Origin: Methanocalculus sp.
Lineage (GTDB): Archaea; Halobacteriota; Methanomicrobia; Methanomicrobiales; Methanocorpusculaceae
Length of the DNA stretch: 13,017 nt
Direction: 5' to 3'
Assembly: GCF_030651615.1 (NCBI RefSeq)
Contig: NZ_JAUSCG010000105.1
Location: 1-13,017, forward strand
Below the pieces are notes generated by a model. That model did no database searches and was not told where the DNA came from. It saw only the letters and a list, made by a program, of their open reading frames with translations. The translations under genes and the position numbers were made by a program. Position 1 is the first letter of the stretch, and every line of letters starts with the position of its first letter. This document shows positions 1 through 7,869 of the stretch, in pieces.

Positions 1-391
1 GATCTTCTGCAGGTGCTATCGAATGAAGTAGTGCACGTGAGTAGAGGAAGGGGATATCAAAGGTTGAGATGCCGATCCCTGTAAGGATCAGATCGGCTTC
101 ATCCCTCTTCTTTCCAGTGAGTGACTCCCAGCTCTCCCGAAAGAGAGAATAGATCGATCTGAGAAGTTCTTTCTCAGAGCCTGTCTCCCAGATCCAGTGT
201 TCTTTAACCTCTCTCTTCTCCATCTGAAACGGGTTACAGCGGCAGAAGACGCCTCCGATGAGGTAGACTCCCGGCAAATGGGGGTTTGCAGCAAGAGAGG
301 CGATCCTTGGTCGTCTTCGCAACGGCTCCGGTACATACGCTTCAAGGTCGAAAAAAAGGATGGTTGTGTTCTCCGGGTTCAGTCTGACCAT
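1..391 (-). CDS. DEDD/RNase H-fold 3'-5' exonuclease-like protein, 3' end outside window
   Basis: An open frame runs from an ATG at 391 to the left edge (130 codons, no stop). Near the N-terminus is an LFFDLEAYVPE block with acidic residues D15 and E17, the pattern of exonuclease motif I. At about residues 104-116 a GIGISTFDIPFL block resembles motif II (FD at 111-112). Both fit the DnaQ/RNase H-like 3'-5' exonuclease superfamily; the motif III region would lie beyond the edge, so catalytic completeness cannot be judged. It follows the 432-1019 gene by about 40 bases on the same strand, probably as one operon. The start is uncertain: there is no good ribosome binding site before ATG 391. A GAGGGG stands seven bases before an in-frame ATA at 418, which would add nine residues. 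Nucleic-acid substrate and role are unknown. Confidence 0.7.
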   Translation of the reverse strand, partial: MVRLNPENTTILFFDLEAYVPEPLRRRPRIASLAANPHLPGVYLIGGVFCRCNPFQMEKREVKEHWIWETGSEKELLRSIYSLFRESWESLTGKKRDEADLILTGIGISTFDIPFLYSRALLHSIAPAED

Positions 392-431
392 AAGGAGATA
401 TGGGTTCTGGCAGATTATGGTAGTACCCCTC

Positions 432-1019
432 TCAACCTATGGGATCAGCCTGCCGCCTGCACTCTTCATCAAGAGACGGATATCTCCTCGCAATTGCCTC
501 GAGGGTGCGCCTCTTCAGGAGACGATAGGCCTCCTGTTTTCCTACTTTTCTATAGAGTTGATCGATCAGACTATCGTACCTGGTCAGGTTGTGTCTGGCA
601 TAATTGACCGTTATACGCTCAAGAAAATGGAAATCAGAGGTTTTTCTGGCCGGTTCATAATCATAATGTCCCATCTCCTCATGGAAGTCATTATAGGAGG
701 CGATCGCATGGTTCTGAATATTTGGATCATCTGCGATCCGGATCTCTATCTGATCAATGAGATTGAGGAGAGCCGTCTTCTTGGTATATACAGCCTTTTG
801 CGCAGCCTTCTTCCTCCCTTTTGCCGTATGGAAAGCGTTGATGAACTCGTCTGACTGCTCGATCTGTGTGATTCGATCTTCTGCATAGAGCTTCATCGGT
901 GCTGCTTTTTTAAAGAAAGGATTTGTTTTCACTGCATCCGGCTCTGGTGCAAAGTCTGCGATCAGTTTCTTTGTCCATCCCCGTTCCAGGAGAGTTGACT
1001 GTGTATACAATTCTACCAA
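432..1019 (-). CDS. conserved protein of unknown function (195 aa)
   Basis: The product is a soluble 195-residue protein, rich in charged residues and mostly helical in appearance. It starts with a YTQSTLLERGWTKKLI block followed by FAPEPDAVKTNP and AAPMKLYAEDRI. I recall this pattern as the N-terminus of a widespread bacterial and archaeal family without assigned function, possibly a small DNA-binding-like helical domain. The second half has an HFLERITVNYARHNLTRYD block and ends in ARRYPSLDEECRRQ, both typical of that family. The TTG start at 1019 overlaps the last codons of the upstream pRiA4b-like gene (stop at 1013-1015) and has a GGGGATGA just before it, so translation is probably coupled. 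The next gene downstream is the exonuclease-like frame. Co-location suggests a role in nucleic-acid processing, but that is inference only. Confidence 0.72.
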   Translation of the reverse strand: MVELYTQSTLLERGWTKKLIADFAPEPDAVKTNPFFKKAAPMKLYAEDRITQIEQSDEFINAFHTAKGRKKAAQKAVYTKKTALLNLIDQIEIRIADDPNIQNHAIASYNDFHEEMGHYDYEPARKTSDFHFLERITVNYARHNLTRYDSLIDQLYRKVGKQEAYRLLKRRTLEAIARRYPSLDEECRRQADPIG

Positions 1020-1675
1020 TCATCCCCACAGTATCCGCAGACACCACTGCGTGGTGAATTAACGACCGGCAGTGACATCTCTTCGTCATAATCACGTTCT
1101 TCAAAACACTCCTGACAGAAGAAAAACTCATCAGATGTATATTCCGGCCAGATTAACGTTGCTTTTTGTCCGCAGACGGAACAGCGGATATCAGGCTGAT
1201 CATTTTGGGCGATGAGTTCGATCCCATTCAAACCTCTCGGTTCGTATAAAACGAGATCGAGCACTTTGAAGGTAAGGTATGTGGTTGAGCCGAAATCATA
1301 GATATGCTCTCCGGTGAGACCGACCGCAAATATCCTGTTTATTTTCACATCCATCTGATCATCTTCCCCATCCCAATCCTGGCCGGATCGAAATCTATGT
1401 CCACAGATTGTGAAGAGAGAAAGGTGGTCGCAACACTCAAGCCAGAGATCCCTCAATGTTCTATCGATCGACTTCAGTGTTGCATCCTTCTTAATAAGGA
1501 GGATGATCCAGTATTCCGGTTTATATCTCCCCTGAAACATGACCATCCATGACTCTGTGTTTGAGTCTGCATCCCGCTCTTTTGTGAGCTGGCGGATGCA
1601 TTCATTCTTTGCCTTTCGTTTGGTTGTTTCGACATCCCCGATGAGGCAGTGTCCTTTGTATGTTTGCTGTGTCAT
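1013..1675 (-). CDS. pRiA4b ORF-3-like family protein with C-terminal zinc-binding cysteines
   Basis: The middle of the protein has the marks of the plasmid pRiA4b ORF-3-like family: YWIILLIKKDATLKSIDRTLRDLWLECC-type helix-strand core and a YDFGSTTYLTFKVL strand pair. The C-terminus has CSVCG and a second CQEC, then LPVVNSPRSGVCGYCG, a tail I recall from archaeal members; these cysteines probably bind zinc. The function of the family is not established. I place the start at ATG 1675, because the motif TYKGHCLIGD just after it aligns with the usual G-x-C-x-x-C beginning of relatives; here the second cysteine is replaced by glycine, so an N-terminal zinc finger seems degenerate. A longer frame to 1768 exists, but its first codon lies at the TATA-like element at 1771-1776. 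The gene heads the minus-strand group of three. Confidence 0.72.
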   Translation of the reverse strand: MTQQTYKGHCLIGDVETTKRKAKNECIRQLTKERDADSNTESWMVMFQGRYKPEYWIILLIKKDATLKSIDRTLRDLWLECCDHLSLFTICGHRFRSGQDWDGEDDQMDVKINRIFAVGLTGEHIYDFGSTTYLTFKVLDLVLYEPRGLNGIELIAQNDQPDIRCSVCGQKATLIWPEYTSDEFFFCQECFEERDYDEEMSLPVVNSPRSGVCGYCGDDW

Positions 1676-1770
1676 AGTGGAATGTTCTGTTGATATCTGA
1701 AAAAACTTTTTCTTCTTATCTGAATTCTCTCTGTCTGTCAAAATAAATCGTGATAGGTATTTCACCAAAC

Positions 1771-1776
1771 TTATAA
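1771..1776. promoter_or_regulatory. palindromic TTATAA box in a divergent intergenic region
   Basis: TTATAA lies between the minus-strand pRiA4b-like gene and the plus-strand Mre11-like gene and reads the same on both strands. On the plus strand it is 25 bases before ATG 1801, which would give an almost leaderless transcript. On the minus strand it would start transcription near 1748 with a leader of about 70 bases before ATG 1675. It may serve one or both directions. Confidence 0.45.
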
Positions 1777-1800
1777 CCTCTTCTCACATAATGAAGGAGT

Positions 1801-3078
1801 ATGGGGCGTTTATCAAGGGATCCAAACACTTCTTTCAGTTTTGTTCATACCGCTGATCTCCATCTGGGAAGCAGGATCATCACCCCCGCTGGCATGGATG
1901 ATGAAGCACTCCCGTTCTCGACCTATGATGCCTGGCAGGAGATCATACGCCTCTCTATCGAGGAGAAGGTGGACTTCCTCCTCATCTCTGGTGACATCTA
2001 TGACAACAAAGACAATAATATCCAGGCGCAGCTCCAGTTTGCTGCCGGGTTGAAGCGTCTTGGTGAGAAGGGGATCTCAGCCTATATTGTCCATGGCAAC
2101 CATGACCCGGATGATGGATGGGCGAGATCCGTTACGCTCCCGGATACGGTACATATCTCCTCATCCAGGGAACCCGAAGTGATCGACCATATGCGGGATC
2201 AGCCGATTGCAAGGATCATCGGCATGAGTTTTCCGACAGCTTCCGTAACAGAGAACCTTGCACTCAGGTTTCCAAAACGGGAACGGGACTGGCCGTATAC
2301 CATCGGGCTTCTTCACTGCACAGTCGGGGGGATGGAAGGGCATCACCCGTATGCCCCCTGCAGCAGGGGAGATCTGATCTCCCTTGGATACGACTACTTC
2401 GCCCTTGGTCATATCCATAAACCTGCTGATCTCTCTTATGATGGAACACGGATCATCTATCCCGGCAATCCTCAGGGGCGGGATATGGGTGAGACCGGGT
2501 GGCGGGGTTGCTGCCTCGTCAGAGTCGGTGTTGATGGAAGCACAGAGGTGACACACCACCCGACAGCCCGGTATATTTTCAAGGAGATATCTGTTGATAT
2601 CACGGGAATAAATGATATCGGGGGTATTGAAGAGCTGATTCGCCTCCGCCTCCCTGAAGCTCAGAAAGATCTGAACTGTGCTCTCATCTGCCGGGTGATC
2701 CTGACCGGTATAACTGGCATACATGCAACCCTTACCGGAAGAGGGGGAATTGAGGCGCTTATAAAACGATTCAGAGAAGATTCTCCGGTCGGAGAAGCAA
2801 GTATTCATATCGATCAGATCATCCAAAAAACTCTGCCAAAGATTGATCGTGACGAGATCAAAAGTCGTGAAGACCTCCTTGGAGAGATCTGCCGGATAGG
2901 TGATGTAGCTGTTCCTGGTGAAGGTATATTCGCCCTTTTAAAGAAAGAGATCCAGGGTATTTCTGACTCTTCTGTCGGATCTGATCTCTCATCTTTTGAT
3001 GACCTTCAGGTTCAGGAGATTGTATCTGAAGCAGAAGCCCTCCTCCTCTCACTCCTCACTCCGGAGGAGACGGCATGA
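1801..3078 (+). CDS. Mre11/SbcD-like DNA repair nuclease (YhaO-type)
   Basis: All signature motifs of a calcineurin-like metallophosphoesterase nuclease are present in order: HTADLHLG (D19, H21), ISGDIYD (D65), VHGNHDP (N100, H101), LLHCTVGG (H172) and ALGHIHKP (H204, H206). These are the two-metal ligands of the Mre11/SbcD family, so the active site looks intact. After residue 220 comes the PGNPQGRDMGETG loop and a capping region, then a C-terminal part of about 120 residues without recognisable motifs that may bind the partner ATPase. The protein is expected to cut DNA ends in complex with the next gene, with which it overlaps by four bases (ATGA). The start ATG 1801 is the only canonical one before the first motif; a GGAG sits unusually close to it. 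The arrangement resembles Bacillus yhaO-yhaN. Confidence 0.9.
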   Translation: MGRLSRDPNTSFSFVHTADLHLGSRIITPAGMDDEALPFSTYDAWQEIIRLSIEEKVDFLLISGDIYDNKDNNIQAQLQFAAGLKRLGEKGISAYIVHGNHDPDDGWARSVTLPDTVHISSSREPEVIDHMRDQPIARIIGMSFPTASVTENLALRFPKRERDWPYTIGLLHCTVGGMEGHHPYAPCSRGDLISLGYDYFALGHIHKPADLSYDGTRIIYPGNPQGRDMGETGWRGCCLVRVGVDGSTEVTHHPTARYIFKEISVDITGINDIGGIEELIRLRLPEAQKDLNCALICRVILTGITGIHATLTGRGGIEALIKRFREDSPVGEASIHIDQIIQKTLPKIDRDEIKSREDLLGEICRIGDVAVPGEGIFALLKKEIQGISDSSVGSDLSSFDDLQVQEIVSEAEALLLSLLTPEETA

Positions 3079-6000
3079 AGATCCGATCCCTCTATATCGA
3101 TGGATTTGGAAGGTTTCATGACTGGAGACCGGCAATCACCTTTGGAGACCGGCTTACGGTGATCACGGGGCCAAATGAGGCAGGTAAGACGACTCTGCTC
3201 GCCTTCATCAGGAGGATGCTCTTTGGCTTTCCTGATGGAAGAAGGAATATCAACCACTACCGTCCATTGAACGGTGGATCTCACGGAGGCAGGCTGGATA
3301 TCGAGGGTATTGATGGAACGAACTACTCGCTGACCCGGAATGGAGTGCGGGGCGCTCCTCTTCTTACCCTGGCTGAAGGTTCTCCCGTATCATCTGCAAC
3401 ATTCCGATCTCTCACCGGGCCGCTTGACTCCGCCTTCTATGAAACCGTCTGTGCGATAGGCCTCTCTGATCTCTCCGATTTCGCCAACCTGAACCGAAGT
3501 GAGATACGGGACCGGCTTGCCCTTGCAGGATCTGGTAACCTTCCGGTCAGGGATGTAGAATCTCTCCTCTCCGCATCGGCTGATGATATCTTCATCCCCC
3601 GTGGAAAGCAGAAGAAGGTTAATCTTCTGGTCCATGATCTCCGTTCTATCCGGGAAAAGATCAGGTCCGCAGAGGCGATGCAGCAGCAATATGACCGGAT
3701 CACCCGTGAAGCGGATCTTCTTGAAGAAGAGCGGATCTCCTTTCAGAAGAAGCAGGCGTTCATCTCTGAAGAGATCGCATGGATGAAAGCACTTGCACAG
3801 GCATGGGATGTGTATGCGGCTGAACAGATTGCACGACAGTCACTCCGGGAGATCCCCGTTCTGCCGGTATATCCTGAGGATCTGCTTGAAACACTTACCC
3901 GGATGGAGGTCGGAGTTGAGAAGTCAGGAGAACTCTGTGATGGTCTCAGACGGGATATTGAGGGTCTGGAAAAAGAATGTTCAGCGATCGAACTGAGAGG
4001 TACTCTCCTCTCTGCCTCGGATCAGATTCGTGACCTTGAGCGGGGAGTTGATCGGTATCGTGCAGATCTTAGAGATCTGTTTGATCTTAACCGCAGAATC
4101 TCCCATCATACGACACTCCTTCAGGAGACACGGCTGGTCCTTGGTGATGGGTGGAACGAGGAGATGATCTCCGGATTTGATCTCTCTGTAGCGGCCCGTG
4201 ATGAAGCAGCACGTATCCGATCCCGTGTTGCCGAAACCTCCCATCTCCTATCTGATGCCGAATCTTCTCTTCGGCATGCGTCTCATGATTCTGAAGAGCG
4301 GCAGGAGCATCTGACAGCCCTTTTGAACCGTCGTGATCAGCTGGGATTGGTCCAAACTCCGGCTACTGTGAGATCCTGGTTATCCAAATCGAGAGAATTG
4401 AAGGGGGCTGTGCAGGATCTGTATGAACTCGATCAGCGGATCAACTCCCTCTCTCTTGAAGAGGCACGAACAGATGAGATCATCAGATCCCTTGCTCCAA
4501 CGGCATTTCCAACCTGGCCGGGTTTCCTTGTCCTTATCTCAGCCTCGATCGCGCTCGGTTCAGGTCTTGTGACAGGAAGGCTTGATATCGCAGGGATTCT
4601 GGCTCTTATCCTCTTCATCTCAGCCGCAGGTATATTTGTCACAATTCGTGGACAGAAGCGGCATACAGAGACTGATCCAAAGAAAGATGAATATACCGTT
4701 GATCATCAACGGATCGGTGATCAGAAGAGGGTTGCTCTTGAAGAGAAGAGCAGACTGAACAAAATGATTGCCGCTCTTTCATCGGATCTTGGCAGTGACC
4801 CTGCTCCTTCACGAAGCCGGGCAGATGAGATCGTTCATGCTCTTCTGGATCAGCTCAGCAGTGCTGAAAAAGCAGCAGTACTTGAGGAGGATAGTGCCTC
4901 TGCCCGTCTTCGTGCCGATGCTGCTGCGTCAGCATTGAGTCTGGCAGAAGAGACGGCAAAGGCTGCCCGTTTAAACCATGATGCCGCCTCTTCCGCCTGG
5001 CAGAACTGGTGCGAAGATCGTGGTATTCCTGCATTGATGAATCCCGATCTCCTCCCTGATCTCTTCACAGCGGTCGAAAAAGCCTGCCGTCTCAGGTCAG
5101 AGATATTAGGCATGAAAGAAGATCAGATGAGAATCTCGGATGAAATTGCTGATTTCGAAGAAAAGGTCCGGGCTCTTCTGGATCATTGTTCTCTCTCCTC
5201 TCAAAAATCACCTGATTTTGGATTGGAAGAACTTGTATCGCTTCTTAACTCAGAAGAGGAGAAGAGGCGGACCATGGAAACGATACGGTCTGCATCCGGG
5301 AGGAAGCAGAGGGAGTATGATGAATCTCTTATCCTCTTCAATCAGGCAGAGGAGCGACTTTTAACATTCCTATCAGACTTTGATGCTCTTGATCCAGCTG
5401 ATCTCCGCCGGATGGAGCGTCTCTCCCGTGAGCGGCAGAAGCTTGAAGAATCCATCCGTATTTCAACCGAAGAGATCAGGAGGATCAGCGGTCTGAACAG
5501 GTACGAGGCGATCAGAAGAGCACTTCCTGAATATGATCCGATCCTCTCACCCTCATATAGAACTGAAATGGAGGAGGAACTTTCAGGGCTCCTCTCAAGG
5601 CTGGCTGAGATTCAGAGGATGCAGGGGGAACTCGGTCTTGCGAAGCGTCAGATTGAAGAAGATCAAACCCTCTCCCCACTTCTCTCCCGTGAAGCAGGTC
5701 TTCTTGAAGAGCTTAATCAGCTTAACCGAAAGTGGGCGGTCTTTAAAGCGGCATCTGCCATCCTCTCTGAAGCCGTCGAGCATTTCGAACGGGACAGGCA
5801 GCCAAATATCCTCAGAGAAGCGGGCCATTTCTTTTCAGGGTTCACAAACGGACAGTATACCAGGATTGTGATGCCGCTTGACGGATCTGATCTGTATGTC
5901 GAAGAAGAGAGTGGTGCCAGAAAGAAGACTGATGAACTCTCACGCGGAACAGCCGAACAACTCTACCTTGCACTCAGGTTTGGGTATATCAAAGACTATG

Positions 6001-6203
6001 CAGATACATCGGTTCCAATACCACTCATCTTTGATGATATCATGGTGAACTTTGATTCTGAACGGAGGAGACAGGCATGTCGTGCTATCGGTGATCTTGG
6101 TGATACATGCCAGGTGCTCTACTTCACCTGCCATCCCGAAACAGCAGATGAGTTGATCGATCTGGTGCCGGGTGCAGTCAGGATAGAGATCGGGGAGGGT
6201 TAA
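3075..6203 (+). CDS. Rad50/SbcC-like SMC-type ATPase with central membrane hairpin (YhaN-type)
   Basis: The 1042-residue protein has the split ATPase of SMC/Rad50 relatives. The N-terminal part carries the Walker A GPNEAGKTT (32-40). The C-terminal part carries the ABC signature ELSRGTAEQ (954-962), a Walker B LIFDD (D987-D988) and an H-loop YFTCHPE (H1020). Long heptad-like segments, rich in Glu, Arg and Leu, flank the centre. Instead of a CxxC zinc hook, the centre has two hydrophobic segments (about 484-500 and 506-524) separated by a short GRLD turn, followed by basic RGQKRH: a probable transmembrane hairpin, as recalled for YhaN-type proteins. It should regulate or power the adjacent Mre11-like nuclease, perhaps at the membrane. 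GGAGGAG lies six bases before the ATG, inside the upstream gene. Confidence 0.9.
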   Translation: MKIRSLYIDGFGRFHDWRPAITFGDRLTVITGPNEAGKTTLLAFIRRMLFGFPDGRRNINHYRPLNGGSHGGRLDIEGIDGTNYSLTRNGVRGAPLLTLAEGSPVSSATFRSLTGPLDSAFYETVCAIGLSDLSDFANLNRSEIRDRLALAGSGNLPVRDVESLLSASADDIFIPRGKQKKVNLLVHDLRSIREKIRSAEAMQQQYDRITREADLLEEERISFQKKQAFISEEIAWMKALAQAWDVYAAEQIARQSLREIPVLPVYPEDLLETLTRMEVGVEKSGELCDGLRRDIEGLEKECSAIELRGTLLSASDQIRDLERGVDRYRADLRDLFDLNRRISHHTTLLQETRLVLGDGWNEEMISGFDLSVAARDEAARIRSRVAETSHLLSDAESSLRHASHDSEERQEHLTALLNRRDQLGLVQTPATVRSWLSKSRELKGAVQDLYELDQRINSLSLEEARTDEIIRSLAPTAFPTWPGFLVLISASIALGSGLVTGRLDIAGILALILFISAAGIFVTIRGQKRHTETDPKKDEYTVDHQRIGDQKRVALEEKSRLNKMIAALSSDLGSDPAPSRSRADEIVHALLDQLSSAEKAAVLEEDSASARLRADAAASALSLAEETAKAARLNHDAASSAWQNWCEDRGIPALMNPDLLPDLFTAVEKACRLRSEILGMKEDQMRISDEIADFEEKVRALLDHCSLSSQKSPDFGLEELVSLLNSEEEKRRTMETIRSASGRKQREYDESLILFNQAEERLLTFLSDFDALDPADLRRMERLSRERQKLEESIRISTEEIRRISGLNRYEAIRRALPEYDPILSPSYRTEMEEELSGLLSRLAEIQRMQGELGLAKRQIEEDQTLSPLLSREAGLLEELNQLNRKWAVFKAASAILSEAVEHFERDRQPNILREAGHFFSGFTNGQYTRIVMPLDGSDLYVEEESGARKKTDELSRGTAEQLYLALRFGYIKDYADTSVPIPLIFDDIMVNFDSERRRQACRAIGDLGDTCQVLYFTCHPETADELIDLVPGAVRIEIGEG

Positions 6204-7390
6204 TCCTCTCCTTCTCGTAAGAAACAGAAGGGGTCTTCCGCATGGATATCCCCGCAGATCCTGAGTGCACGGATACGGCAGCCGCCCCCGCAGAGTGCCT
6301 TGTGGTTGCACTCCCCACATCTGCCGGTTAACAGAGGCGGTTTTCTCCGGAATAGTGTCAGGACCTGATTATCATCTGTATCCCAGATATCCCTGAATGG
6401 TTGTTCCCTGATGTTTCCGACGAGCAGTTCGTCGGACCGTGCGAACTGGCAGGGATAGACATTGCCTCTCGGATCGATGTTTGCTACCTTCGTACCCGCA
6501 CTACATCCCCCATGTAATGAGGCTATGAGTTCTTCTGCCTCGGCGAGATCTTCTGCCTGATCATCTTTCATTGAAGCAAGTAGATGGATTGCATCCTGAG
6601 GTGCATCAACGGTAAGAAATTCCATTGTTTTTGGGTCGGTCTCTTTTGCTCTTTCATAGAGAAGGGTGAGTGCAGCTGATGCTTCGTCACCTGAGAGCTG
6701 AAGACGGTTGTAAGCATCAAGTCCACGGCCTGTTGGGACGAGCCAGTACAGACAGAACCGTGTTGCACCGATCTCTTCTGCAAGGTCGATGAGTGATGGG
6801 AGTTCTGAATAATTTTCTTTCGTCAGCGTTACCCGAACTCCCGTTTTGATACCTGCATCTCTACAGTGAGCAAAGGCTGCAATTGTTCGCTCAAAAGCAT
6901 CAGGAGATCCACGGAACCTGTTATGTGTGGCAGCAACCGCTCCATCGAGGGATATCCCTGCATATCCGATCCCGCTCTCTTTGATCCTATTTGCGATCTC
7001 AGGTGTGATCAGGGTGCCGTTTGTAGAGAGAGCGGTCATGATGCCTCTTCTCTCTGCGTGGGATGCCAGGTCCCAGATATCTTCGCGGAGGAGTGGCTCC
7101 CCCCCTGTCAGGAGTATGAGCGGCACCTTCATTTCGGCGAGGTCATCGATGAAATGAATCGCCTCTTCTGTTGATAATTCACCATCAGCACCGTTTTTGG
7201 GACCTGACCTGCTGTAGCAATGAGTACAGTTCAGATTGCACCGGTCGGTGAGGTTCCAGAAGATGACCGGTCTGTACCTGGATAAAAAGGCGAGATATTT
7301 ACCTGGAACCGGCTCATCTCCTGCATGGCGATGATGCATCATGCCACTCACTGTTCCTTTTCCATGCATACATTGTGTAATCCGGTTCAA
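6200..7390 (-). CDS. ahbC: AhbC, radical SAM Fe-coproporphyrin III synthase (didecarboxysirohaem deacetylase)
   Basis: A radical SAM cluster motif CNLNCTHC (C51, C55, C58) is followed by TGGEPL (95-100), STNGT and GISLDG, the usual SAM-binding strands. The C-terminal SPASM-like region has cysteines at C296, C314, C358, C361, C367, C371 and C389 that can hold auxiliary Fe-S clusters. The start reads HGKGTVS and the middle CLYWLVPTGRG and EFLTVDAPQD, which match my recollection of AhbC rather than AhbD. AhbC removes the acetate side chains of 12,18-didecarboxysirohaem to give Fe-coproporphyrin III. The TTG start at 7390 overlaps the ahbB stop (TTGA), and keeping it preserves the residues before HGKGTVS. 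It is last in ahbDABC, and its TAA overlaps the stop of the convergent ATPase gene. Confidence 0.85.
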   Translation of the reverse strand: MNRITQCMHGKGTVSGMMHHRHAGDEPVPGKYLAFLSRYRPVIFWNLTDRCNLNCTHCYSRSGPKNGADGELSTEEAIHFIDDLAEMKVPLILLTGGEPLLREDIWDLASHAERRGIMTALSTNGTLITPEIANRIKESGIGYAGISLDGAVAATHNRFRGSPDAFERTIAAFAHCRDAGIKTGVRVTLTKENYSELPSLIDLAEEIGATRFCLYWLVPTGRGLDAYNRLQLSGDEASAALTLLYERAKETDPKTMEFLTVDAPQDAIHLLASMKDDQAEDLAEAEELIASLHGGCSAGTKVANIDPRGNVYPCQFARSDELLVGNIREQPFRDIWDTDDNQVLTLFRRKPPLLTGRCGECNHKALCGGGCRIRALRICGDIHAEDPFCFLREGED

Positions 7391-7869
7391 ATCAATCCAT
7401 CTCCATTTTCATCGATTCTGACCGCAGGAACGCGTTTGAACTCTTCGGTGCTGAAGAGGACGATGAAGTCTGTGATCCCTTCACTCCTGGCAAATGAATC
7501 GACGTTCTCATAGACTTCGTCTCTTTCATGGTTATGATGAACGGTATAGACATTATAGTCCCATCTTCCCCTGACCGGCTTCCTGAGATAACAGTGGGAG
7601 ACGCCGGGAAGAGATGACAGCCTCAAAAATCCATCCCAATCTGGTGGAACAGACCATGCAACGAGTGCATTTGCGTTAATTCCTATTCTTCTCTGGTTGA
7701 TCCGTGCCCGGATCTTTCTGATAATCCCTTCATCTTTGAAATGGCTGATGCTGGAGATCACCTCATCTTCTGTGATGCCAAGCCGTTCTCCGATCTCTAA
7801 AAATGGTCTTTCTGAAACGGGGATGCCTCTCTCCAGCTCTCTTAAGAGCTCTCTATCTGTCTGCTTCAT
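7387..7869 (-). CDS. ahbB: AhbB, sirohaem decarboxylase subunit (Lrp/AsnC-like fold)
   Basis: The product has an N-terminal winged-helix-like half (DRELLRELERGIPVSERPF, then GITEDEV) and a C-terminal ferredoxin-like half with ANALVAWSVP, GVSHCYLR and WDYNVYTV, ending in FIVLFSTEEFKR. This pattern is that of AhbB, which with AhbA decarboxylates sirohaem to 12,18-didecarboxysirohaem. These proteins descend from Lrp/AsnC regulators but act as enzymes. I choose ATG 7869 because AGGAGGAG stands directly before it inside the end of ahbA and the product then begins MKQTDREL like relatives; a longer frame from ATG 7905 adds 12 residues encoded in another frame of ahbA. It overlaps ahbA by 17 bases and ahbC by four, so the operon is tightly coupled. 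Confidence 0.85.
   Translation of the reverse strand: MKQTDRELLRELERGIPVSERPFLEIGERLGITEDEVISSISHFKDEGIIRKIRARINQRRIGINANALVAWSVPPDWDGFLRLSSLPGVSHCYLRKPVRGRWDYNVYTVHHNHERDEVYENVDSFARSEGITDFIVLFSTEEFKRVPAVRIDENGDGLI

Noticed and set aside
88..345. 85-codon minus-strand frame
   Set aside because: It is a different frame of the exonuclease-like gene that runs off the left edge; only the latter has conserved DxE and FD motifs.
197..854. two overlapping plus-strand frames (197-607 and 360-854)
   Set aside because: They are antisense to the exonuclease-like gene and the 195-residue gene, which form a consistent minus-strand operon with coupled starts.
2161..2826. 221-codon minus-strand frame inside the Mre11-like gene
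   Set aside because: It is antisense to a gene with all metal-binding motifs, has no promoter or ribosome binding site, and its product has no recognisable pattern.
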